From: Gemmatimonadales bacterium | Lineage (GTDB): Bacteria; Gemmatimonadota; Gemmatimonadetes; Gemmatimonadales; GWC2-71-9 | Assembly: GCA_030597435.1 (NCBI GenBank) | Contig: JAUVRV010000193.1 | Coordinates: forward strand, 1 to 5,934 | Length of the DNA stretch: 5,934 nt | Direction: 5' to 3' | Shown here: positions 1 through 5,462 of the stretch, piece after piece | Position numbering within the stretch: the stretch's first letter is position 1 | Layout of the letters: each line of letters begins with the position of its first letter | Notes under the pieces: generated by a model | Databases searched by the model: none | Told to the model about the DNA's origin: nothing | The model's input: the letters and a program-made list of their open reading frames with translations, nothing else | Position numbers and translations under genes: made by a program

Positions 1-582
1 GATAGCCCTCGAGGACGTTGGTCTGGCCGAAAACTCGCTGATTACGAGTGAGCCAGGTTGGTCGGGAAAGAGCACCAGGTTGATCTCCGCCCCTTTTCCG
101 CCGACCCTCGTGCGAAATCCACCACCCAGGGCGCGCACGCCCCAACCACCCTGAGCTGCCTGCGTCATCTCGGTCGGCGTCAGGGGTCGTCTGCCCCAAA
201 CCTGATACGTGCCCGGTACCAACTTTCCAAAGTCTGCCTCACCCGAGTGAGTGGTAAACAGGGTATCCCAATCCTCGTCACGCGGTCCCCGGCGGATGAC
301 GACCTCAGCATCAGGTGCGCGCGCGTTGGTCCAACCCAACGCGTTCGCCAAGGCCGTGTCTACTTCAACCGTTACTATCAGGTTCGATTTCTGGACGTCC
401 CCCGAGTCGTTCGTGAGGTCACCCGGATCGAGCAGCTGAACTACGGATGAAAAGCAACCAGTCAGCACCAACGAAAGGAGCGCACCGCAATAGAGCGAGC
501 CTAGCACCGATAACTTCGCGGATCTGAGGCCCGTGGAGCTCCAAGACGACGGTATCGGCCGGTGCGTCGCACGGCGGCGCAC
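1..582 (-). CDS. DUF4876-like lipoprotein, N-terminal part (3' end beyond window)
   Basis: An open minus-strand frame runs 194 codons to the left edge without a stop, so the C-terminus is missing. Counting from a GTG at 582, residues 26-43 form a hydrophobic leader ending in the lipobox L-T-G-C (Cys43), which predicts lipid anchoring in the envelope. Residues about 67-172 look like an all-beta carboxypeptidase-regulatory/CNA-B-like domain, with a V-P-G-T-Y-Q-V strand at 122-128. The sequence then enters P-G-S-L-V-I-S-E-F (176-184). This order (lipobox, Ig-like domain, PGxLVIxEx block) resembles DUF4876 lipoproteins of Bacteroidota as I remember them. The start is uncertain. GTG 582 lies 11 bases after the peptide gene stop and gives a basic n-region, but it has no clear ribosome site. 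GTG 507 would leave a leader with no positive charge. The gene is probably cotranscribed with the upstream peptide gene. The substrate or role is unknown. Confidence 0.72.
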   Translation of the reverse strand, partial: MRRRATHRPIPSSWSSTGLRSAKLSVLGSLYCGALLSLVLTGCFSSVVQLLDPGDLTNDSGDVQKSNLIVTVEVDTALANALGWTNARAPDAEVVIRRGPRDEDWDTLFTTHSGEADFGKLVPGTYQVWGRRPLTPTEMTQAAQGGWGVRALGGGFRTRVGGKGAEINLVLFPDQPGSLVISEFSARPTSSRAI

Positions 583-593
583 CGGCCATACGA

Positions 594-842
594 TCAGCGG
601 TGCAGGCAACTGCAGCACCAATTCGGCCCTATGTAGACACACATACCGTCAGTGCCACCTGCCAGGTCGCAGCGATCGTCGCAGTCGTTCTCACTGACGC
701 AATCGCCAAGGAAATTCTCACCGTCGTTAGGGCAGCCGGCGGCTGCAACTGCCCGCAGAGACTGGGAAGTTCCAAACATGAACGCACCCGCAAGGGCAAG
801 CGCCACAAGGGTCCGAAAGGCCTGCTTCAATAGTTTTGGCAT
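594..842 (-). CDS. Secreted cysteine-rich, defensin-like peptide (82 aa)
   Basis: The precursor has a basic start (M-P-K-L-L-K), a hydrophobic core at about residues 12-24 and a likely signal peptidase site after A-V-A-A-A (residues 31-35). The predicted mature peptide of about 47 residues is strongly acidic and has eight cysteines: 37, 48, 54, 58, 68, 76, 77 and 79. The spacing is C-x10-C-x5-C-x3-C-x9-C-x7-CC-x-C. It includes the three marks of the cysteine-stabilised alpha-beta fold: CxxxC (54-58), GxC (66-68) and CxC (77-79). An aromatic-x-G-x-C (F44, G46, C48) is also present, as in plant defensins. The C-terminal cysteine of plant defensins is absent, and Cys76 is extra. The start is fixed by an ideal AGGAGG site four bases upstream. 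The gene has its own promoter element and precedes a lipoprotein gene. The function is not known; an antimicrobial, a signal or a structural envelope peptide are all possible. Homology to eukaryotic defensins is not shown, only a matching cysteine framework. Confidence 0.82.
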   Translation of the reverse strand: MPKLLKQAFRTLVALALAGAFMFGTSQSLRAVAAAGCPNDGENFLGDCVSENDCDDRCDLAGGTDGMCVYIGPNWCCSCLHR

Positions 843-846
843 GGTT

Positions 847-852
847 CCTCCT
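847..852 (-). promoter_or_regulatory. Ribosome binding site of the 82-aa peptide gene
   Basis: AGGAGG on the minus strand lies four bases (AACC) before the ATG at 842. It is the strongest Shine-Dalgarno sequence in the window together with that of the second peptide gene, and it suggests high translation of a small secreted product. Confidence 0.85.
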
Positions 853-914
853 GATACGTATTGAACACGGTATACTCCACTATCATCAATGCCGTTGCGA
901 TCCGGTAGCTCCTA

Positions 915-951
915 TCTATATTGACGCATTGAACAGAGTGAAGTGTTACAT
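915..951 (-). promoter_or_regulatory. Predicted ECF-type promoter for the peptide/lipoprotein genes
   Basis: Reading the minus strand, ATGTAAC (951-945) is followed by 11 bases, TTCAA (933-929), TGCGTCA (928-922) and ATATAGA. AAC and CGTC are separated by 18 bases. The same arrangement, with the same 11-base gap, occurs on the other strand before the sigma gene. An AAC-type -35 and a CGTC-type -10 spaced 16-18 bases are typical of ECF sigma promoters. Transcription would start near 913-916, giving a leader of about 70 bases before the ATG at 842. That the neighbouring sigma factor reads this promoter is inferred. Confidence 0.6.
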
Positions 952-1024
952 GGCCTTCGTACCCCCGCGTGAGTCAAGCCCTCTCAATTGCTGCTTCCTC
1001 CCTCCTCCACCACCGAACAGCCCC

Positions 1025-1054
1025 TTGACATTGCTCTGCAATCGTCCATATGAA
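1025..1054 (+). promoter_or_regulatory. Possible housekeeping promoter upstream of the sigma gene
   Basis: A perfect TTGACA (1025-1030) is followed, after 18 bases, by TATGAA (1049-1054), a weak -10. It could give basal transcription of the sigma operon ahead of the ECF-type promoter. It is a single match with a poor -10 and could be chance. Confidence 0.25.
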
Positions 1055-1126
1055 GGACGCCGCGGACGTTCGACGTCGCGCCATCACTTGATCCGATGTT
1101 GAGGTCCAGAAACGCCCTCGGAGCCA

Positions 1127-1162
1127 ATGTAACGTTTGCCGAGGTTCGTTGCGTCATATAAG
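1127..1162 (+). promoter_or_regulatory. Predicted autoregulated ECF-type promoter of the sigma operon
   Basis: ATGTAAC (1127-1133), 11 bases, TTCGT (1145-1149), TGCGTCA (1150-1156) and TATAAG (1157-1162) match the minus-strand element at 915-951 in both blocks and in spacing. AAC to CGTC is 18 bases. A start site near 1162-1166 would leave about 40 bases before the GTG at 1205, which has its own ribosome site. Autoregulation is usual for ECF sigma factors. The element also argues against a longer reading frame starting at TTG 1136, which would lie inside the promoter. Confidence 0.62.
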
Positions 1163-1195
1163 AAGGGGCCACCAGCTCACGTTCACAGGCGGGCC

Positions 1196-1200
1196 GAGGT
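1196..1200 (+). promoter_or_regulatory. Ribosome binding site deciding the sigma factor start
   Basis: GAGGT lies four bases before the GTG at 1205 (GAGG is five bases away). The alternative upstream start, TTG 1136, has no such site, so this sequence supports the shorter protein. Confidence 0.55.
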
Positions 1201-1204
1201 CCGA

Positions 1205-1738
1205 GTGAGGGAGATACCTCTGAATCCTGGAGTTCTGAGACGCGCCCAGGATGGGGAAGCTCAGGCAATCACGATGCTCTACGAGCGGTATGGACCGCTC
1301 GTGTACCGTGTCGCATTGCGGCTGACCGCGTCCGAGGCAGATGCGGAGGATGTGGTGCAAGACGTTTTCATCGGCCTCCCGGAGGCTCTGAAGTCGTTCG
1401 AAGGTCGAGGGGCCTTTTCAACATGGCTGACACGCGTAGCCGAACGCAGAACCGTGACGGCCTTGCGCCACAAGGTCAGTCGATCCGAGGTCTCGATCGA
1501 CCAGGTGAAGGTACAGGCGCTGCCCGCCAACGTGAGCGATGTAGACGCGATAATTGCGGTGGAAAACCTGCTGGAACGGCTTCCGCAATTGCTGCGTACG
1601 GTGGTTGTGTTGCACGACATCGAAGGGTACACGCATGAGCGTATTGCCCATCAGCTTGGCGTCAAGAGTTCTACCATTCGCGTGCGGTACTACCGCGCTC
1701 TCAAACTACTGAAAGGGCTGTTCTCAGGCACGCAATGA
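1205..1738 (+). CDS. ECF-family RNA polymerase sigma factor (sigma-70 regions 2 and 4)
   Basis: This 177-residue protein has only the two core sigma domains expected of the extracytoplasmic function group. Region 2 covers about residues 20-90 and includes A-D-A-E-D-V-V-Q-D-V-F (45-55), the helix that contacts core polymerase. It also includes the F-S-T-W-L motif (71-75) of the -10 recognition helix. Region 4 covers about 118-172, with L-L-E-R-L-P (122-127) and a helix-turn-helix at about 142-165 that should read the -35 element. The GTG start is chosen because it has a GAGGT site and sits just after the predicted promoter. An open frame extends back to TTG 1136 and would add 23 non-conserved residues. 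The stop overlaps the next gene in ATGA, so sigma and anti-sigma factors are translationally coupled. The likely regulon includes its own operon and the divergent peptide genes. The ECF subgroup cannot be named from the sequence alone. Confidence 0.93.
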   Translation: MREIPLNPGVLRRAQDGEAQAITMLYERYGPLVYRVALRLTASEADAEDVVQDVFIGLPEALKSFEGRGAFSTWLTRVAERRTVTALRHKVSRSEVSIDQVKVQALPANVSDVDAIIAVENLLERLPQLLRTVVVLHDIEGYTHERIAHQLGVKSSTIRVRYYRALKLLKGLFSGTQ

Positions 1739-3909
1739 CTTGGCATCCCTCGTTCGAAACACTAGCTCGGTTTGCCGCATCTGATCTCTTGCGGCTGCGG
1801 CGACGAGTTGTGACAAGACATCTCGAGAGTTGCAGCCAATGCAGAATGGAAATAACCGCACTGCGGAAGGCTAGAGCCGCTGTGCGCCAGTCTCATGCAG
1901 ACTGCTCTCCTCCGGAGGGGTTGCTGGAGTCCATACTGGCGAGGCGCGCTGCCGGAGAACGGGTGATCCTGCCGGTTGCAGACGCTTCTCCCCGACGGTC
2001 ATTCGGACGCGCGGCCAGGGCAGTCGGAATCGCAGCGTTGCTGGTCCTCTGCGGTGTGCCACTCTTCATATTGTCCACACGAGTTCTGGACGCCGAGCGG
2101 GTATGGGGTGAGCTGATGCTTTCACCTACACAGCCGCTTAGGGGATCGCAGCTCAAGATCGAATACCGGCCAGCCGGCCAGTTCGCTGATGAGAGGCAGT
2201 TGATTCTACGAGCGCGCTACCGGACCCCCGACGACCCGCCGTATAACCGCGGCATACTTCAAGAACCGTCCGCAATATTGCAACGAGTGCGACGTGGTCT
2301 ATATAGGGGCGCTATCACATTGCCCGATTCGGTTGTGTTCGCTCGCTTCTCTGTATCCGACACAACCGGGAGGCTGGTCGACCATAACGCGCGCCGGTTG
2401 TGGGAGGTCATGGTTCACGAGGCCGGGAGACCCTTACACGCGGCCCTGATACAAAAGCAGAACGACAACATGGGCCGAGATTGGGAGGTGGCGTTCGAGG
2501 CCGCGCGCATCGCAACTGAACTGTACCCCGGAGATCCTGTGGCTTGGGACAGACTGACGCAGATGGAGGCCTCGATCTCGCGCGGCGTGAACGCCGACAG
2601 TCTCGACGAACTGCACCGTCAGCGTTTCCGCATTCAGCACGAGGAACTTTTCGGTGTAGACGAGCTTACCGGAGATGAGCTGAGTGCGCTATTCTGGCTT
2701 GCACGAACCGTGCGTATCCCATCAGACACTGCCGAGTATTGGCGACGGCGCCTGATAAACGAGGCACCAAGACACGCGTTGGCCGTTCAGGAGCGGGTCT
2801 TCGACATCCTGAGAAGCGCCGGAGACGAGCCGGCAGATGCCCTGGCAGCGCTTGAGGCGCTCTGGAATGATGTGGGATCAGCTCACTTCAGCCTAACCGA
2901 TGCCGGTTTCAACGCCGCACTGCTCGCCAAGGACGAATCTGCAGCTGTCCGATGGGCGAACAGACGAGTATCGCTCGAGCCATACACGGCCCCCTACGTT
3001 GCCATACGACTTGCTCTTACGCCGGATACGCGCACCACCGGCCTGTCCTGGCTCCGCGAACAGCTGGAACAGATGACGACGAGGGCTCCGGACGAGGGGC
3101 GGCGACTAGACGAGTCAATCGACGAATACAGTCGGAGAATAGCCACCGAGAGCAGTCGGCTATACGCAGCCCTTGGGCAAGTTCTAGTCGAGAGTGGAGA
3201 GATCGCGGCGGGCCTTGACGCTCTTGAAACCGCCCTGACGAGTGCGGGCTGGGACGTCGATCTCTTTCGATCGCTTGCTAACACCCGGCTCGCCATGGGT
3301 GATGCCGTGGGAGCGGTGGAGATTCTCGCGCGCATCGCGGTGGATCCCAGTACGCCGATCGTGACCAGGGATTCGATCCGCGCCCTTGCGCTCGAGTCAC
3401 TCGAATCAGAGGAGTGGGAAGCTCAGCTGCAAGCAACACGAGACCTCATGTATCGCGAGACGATGAAACGCGCGGTGAGTCGCAAGTTGAAAGGAAGGGT
3501 GCGGCTCCTGAACTTTCAGGGAGACCCGGTGGAGGTACATGACGTGGTGGGTGGTGGACCGGCGCTGATCGCGTTCTGGTCGCGGTACTGCGGCCCATCG
3601 CTCAACGAGCTAGACGATCTGCATGCCATGTACGACGAGCTGAGGCGGCGCGGTGTGGCACTGGTGACCATCACTGCTGAGCGACCAACAGCTGAGCTCG
3701 GCGCATACCTAACTGACCGTGGTCTGGACTTCCCCGTATATCACGACGTGAGTGGCCGTGCACACTCGGCTTTCAACTCATGGGGCACGCCTGACTACTT
3801 CGTGCTCGATTCTGAGGGGCTAGTGCGATTCGAGCCCCGCCAGCTTGATGATGTTCTACGTCAGCTTGAGACCCTGCAGACTCATGGCAGCAACGGCACC
3901 TCGAACTGA
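1735..3909 (+). CDS. Transmembrane anti-sigma factor with helical-repeat and one-cysteine TlpA/thioredoxin-like domain
   Basis: This 724-residue protein is much longer than ordinary anti-sigma factors. The cytoplasmic N-terminus carries a full zinc-finger set, H4-x24-H29-x3-C33-x2-C36, as in ZAS anti-sigma factors, and should hold the upstream sigma factor inactive. One membrane helix spans about 97-115. The outer part starts with a beta-rich stretch (about 125-230). A long TPR-like helical region follows (about 235-580), with units such as A-A-R-I-A-T-E-L-Y-P-G-D-P. A thioredoxin fold of TlpA/AhpC type comes last (about 585-713), with F-W-S-R-Y-C-G-P-S at 614-622 and cis-proline G-T-P (P686). 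The normal CxxC is changed to C619-G-P-S622, so disulfide exchange without a partner thiol is unlikely. C619 is the only cysteine outside the membrane. The gene overlaps the sigma gene by four bases, with only a weak AGG before its ATG. The sensing role of the outer domains is inferred. Confidence 0.9.
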   Translation: MTWHPSFETLARFAASDLLRLRRRVVTRHLESCSQCRMEITALRKARAAVRQSHADCSPPEGLLESILARRAAGERVILPVADASPRRSFGRAARAVGIAALLVLCGVPLFILSTRVLDAERVWGELMLSPTQPLRGSQLKIEYRPAGQFADERQLILRARYRTPDDPPYNRGILQEPSAILQRVRRGLYRGAITLPDSVVFARFSVSDTTGRLVDHNARRLWEVMVHEAGRPLHAALIQKQNDNMGRDWEVAFEAARIATELYPGDPVAWDRLTQMEASISRGVNADSLDELHRQRFRIQHEELFGVDELTGDELSALFWLARTVRIPSDTAEYWRRRLINEAPRHALAVQERVFDILRSAGDEPADALAALEALWNDVGSAHFSLTDAGFNAALLAKDESAAVRWANRRVSLEPYTAPYVAIRLALTPDTRTTGLSWLREQLEQMTTRAPDEGRRLDESIDEYSRRIATESSRLYAALGQVLVESGEIAAGLDALETALTSAGWDVDLFRSLANTRLAMGDAVGAVEILARIAVDPSTPIVTRDSIRALALESLESEEWEAQLQATRDLMYRETMKRAVSRKLKGRVRLLNFQGDPVEVHDVVGGGPALIAFWSRYCGPSLNELDDLHAMYDELRRRGVALVTITAERPTAELGAYLTDRGLDFPVYHDVSGRAHSAFNSWGTPDYFVLDSEGLVRFEPRQLDDVLRQLETLQTHGSNGTSN

Positions 3910-3923
3910 CGATGATGCCACAT

Positions 3924-3944
3924 ATCACTCGGTAATCGAGAGAT
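3924..3944 (+). other. Small imperfect hairpin before the second peptide gene
   Basis: ATC-A-CTCG-GTAAT-CGAG-A-GAT can fold with a 4+3 base stem, one A-A mismatch and a five-base loop. It ends six bases before the Shine-Dalgarno sequence at 3950. No T-run follows, so it is not a standard terminator. It might affect mRNA stability or translation, or be chance. Confidence 0.2.
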
Positions 3945-3949
3945 CAATC

Positions 3950-3955
3950 GGAGGT
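3950..3955 (+). promoter_or_regulatory. Ribosome binding site of the 71-aa peptide gene
   Basis: GGAGGT is followed by four bases (CAAC) and a GTG at 3960. The strength and the four-base spacing match the site of the other cysteine-rich peptide gene at 847-852. This supports GTG 3960 as the true start. Confidence 0.8.
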
Positions 3956-3959
3956 CAAC

Positions 3960-4175
3960 GTGAAGCAACACAAAGGACGGAACATAGTACGCGTAGCCAT
4001 GGTAGCCGGAGCACTTTCCTTCCTGCCACTGGCATTCGTGGGAACGGGATTGGGTACCCGCGTCGAGGTCAACGACGGGTGTGCTAACCATCCCTGCTGC
4101 TATCAGCCCGGGTCCATCTGCGTTGTTGGTGCAGATACGATCTTGTCTCACAAGTATCTGGAACCTGATTGTTGA
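3960..4175 (+). CDS. Small secreted cysteine-containing peptide (71 aa)
   Basis: The product starts with a basic n-region (M-K-Q-H-K-G-R, with R11) and a hydrophobic stretch (about residues 12-31), consistent with a Sec signal peptide. Cleavage is plausible around 28-34, but no sharp A-x-A site is seen. The exported part, about 38 residues, has five cysteines (41, 46, 47, 54 and 71) spaced C-x4-CC-x6-C-x16-C. The last residue is cysteine. An odd number leaves at least one thiol for an intermolecular bond. The gene begins 50 bases after the anti-sigma gene and ends 21 bases before the propeller gene, so it is probably part of the sigma operon. Small Cys-rich peptides beside BF3164-type propeller lipoproteins recall the NVEALA peptides of Bacteroides, but the NVEALA motif itself is not present. 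I recognise no family, and the function is unknown. Confidence 0.75.
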   Translation: MKQHKGRNIVRVAMVAGALSFLPLAFVGTGLGTRVEVNDGCANHPCCYQPGSICVVGADTILSHKYLEPDC

Positions 4176-4196
4176 ACTTTTAGCCAAGATCTGGCC

Positions 4197-5339
4197 ATGG
4201 ATGACGGCGTGATTGGTGGGCCTCGGGGGCGCATCCCGCTCACTATCGGGCTGGGATGCGCGCTCGCCGCGGCAACCTCCTCAGGGTGTGACGGGCGAGT
4301 AGATGGACTACGACATGGCCCGGCCGAACTGGATCATGCCAACGTTCCAGTTGTAGAGCTGGCGGGAACCACGATCAGCAGATCGGTTCAACTTGCTCAA
4401 CCGTTTGACATCGCGCTGGTGGGAACACGCCTCGTGGTCATCGACGTCGCCGCCGACTCCGCTCTTCATGTCATTGACATTACTACTGGAGGCGAGCCCA
4501 CCAGTTTTGGGTTCAGAGGCGAAGGTCCGGGGGAATTCAGATCACCCTGGTCCTTCGACGTCGTGCCAGGCAGCGACAGAAAACTGTGGGTATATGATCT
4601 GGAGCTGAGACGACTGACGCTCGTAGATCTTGGTCCGCGTGGGTGCGCAATATCGACCGCGCGGGCACTGACCCTAACCGGTTCCGCCACGCCAATCGGT
4701 CCGCTGTGGGTCGATGACAACAGCCTCGTTAGCCTGGGGTTCTATCCTGATTCCAGGTTCGCAGTCTTCGACAGCACGGGACTCAAGCGCGACGCCTGGG
4801 GTGAGGTGCCGGATCAGGATGAAGACATGGCACCAGACCTCAAGCAACACGTGTATCAGGCTTCTCTTGTCGCCCACCCCAGTCGCAACCGCCTCGCCGC
4901 ATTCACACGGCACATGAGTCAGATAGAGTTCTACTCTGCTGATGGCAGCGTTCTGAAGATAGGCCAGGGTCCAATCAACGTACAACCGCGGTAGGAAGTT
5001 CTGCGCAGGAAGAACGTCCACGTGATGCAGGGCGGCGCGGCGCTCAGATTTGGTTACGTCGAGGCCGCGGCCTCAAGAGACTGTGTGTTCGCGCTGTTCT
5101 CAGGCCGAACCGGCGAGGGCCACAAGCGCCGAGCACACTTCGCTCGATTTGTTCACGTATTTGATTGGGATGGGAACTTCAAGTTTGCACTTCGTCTGGA
5201 TGTCGACGCGCTAACGATCACCGTCGACGAGCAATCGCGGTGGTTATATGCGGTACGGCACGATCCAGAGCCCGCGATTGTGCGGTACTCACTGGAGGGA
5301 GTGATCGCGGCCGAGGCGACGGATTGCGTGGGTCAGTAA
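4197..5339 (+). pseudogene. Six-bladed beta-propeller lipoprotein (BF3164-like) interrupted by an in-frame TAG
   Basis: Two open frames (4197-4994 and 4995-5339) lie in the same phase and together encode one propeller protein of about 380 codons. The only defect is TAG at 4992-4994 (codon 266, context CGG-TAG-GAA). The N-terminus has a leader with an imperfect lipobox, S-S-G-C (Cys31), suggesting export and lipid anchoring. The first part has the propeller signature G-E-G-P-G-E-F (108-114). The part after the stop keeps V-F-A-L-F-S-G-R (297-304), H-V-F-D-W-D-G-N (320-327) and D-P-E-P-x-I-V-x-Y, the usual C-terminal blades of BF3164/TolB-like lipoproteins. Both halves look well conserved, so the break is recent, a sequence error, or read through. 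Restart at GTG 5022 or ATG 5025 would give only the last blades. The gene follows the second peptide gene by 21 bases. No strong ribosome site precedes ATG 4197, and GTG 4209 is an alternative start. Confidence 0.8.
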
Positions 5340-5462
5340 TGCAGCGGGATACAATTGCAAGAGTGTTTTCCGGCGCAGCTGCGGAGTCTGCGTTCAAGCC
5401 AACCAAGCCAATGGACAACACCGACGACGGTCTCGTCTGGCGCAACCCTCACCAGCCATCAC
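5340..5462. other. Convergent intergenic region, no gene seen
   Basis: This short gap separates the end of the propeller gene from the stop of the minus-strand AbiEii gene. A weak hairpin is possible at 5421-5440 (GACGA-CGGTC-TCGTC, with flanking CC/GG across a bulged T). It lacks a T-run on either strand, so I do not call it a terminator with confidence. A ten-base palindrome, CGCAGCTGCG, lies at about 5374-5383. Confidence 0.4.

Larger units (their letters stand above)
843..1204. other. Divergent control region between the peptide gene and the sigma operon
   Basis: This stretch of about 360 bases has no convincing gene. It separates the minus-strand peptide/lipoprotein pair from the plus-strand sigma operon. 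It holds the two matching ECF-type promoter elements (915-951 minus and 1127-1162 plus), a possible housekeeping promoter (1025-1054) and the ribosome site at 1196-1200. It also holds a partial second copy of the -10 half of the element, TGTTCAATACGT on the minus strand at 856-867. That copy differs in one of 12 bases from TGTTCAATGCGT at 924-935. A pyrimidine-rich run (about 991-1014) is visible, but I assign no role to it. Small open frames crossing the region have no ribosome sites or recognisable protein features. Confidence 0.7.

Noticed and set aside
58..450. 130-aa plus-strand open frame
   Set aside because: It lies antisense to the lipoprotein frame at 1-582, which has a lipobox and a domain pattern. 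This frame shows no ribosome site or protein-like features.
600..833. Plus-strand open frames opposite the 82-aa peptide gene
   Set aside because: The minus strand has an ideal ribosome site, a signal peptide and ordered cysteines. The plus-strand frames are its shadow.
984..1268. Minus-strand 94-aa frame in the control region
   Set aside because: It overlaps the promoter and the start of the sigma gene, has low-complexity composition and no recognisable domain.
4992..4994. TAG as a recoded amino acid codon throughout the genome
   Set aside because: The AbiEii gene in the same window ends naturally at TAG (5463-5465), and nothing suggests a suppressor system. A local mutation or error is simpler.
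5421..5440. Intrinsic terminator between the convergent genes
   Set aside because: The stem is short with a bulge, and no T-run follows on either strand.
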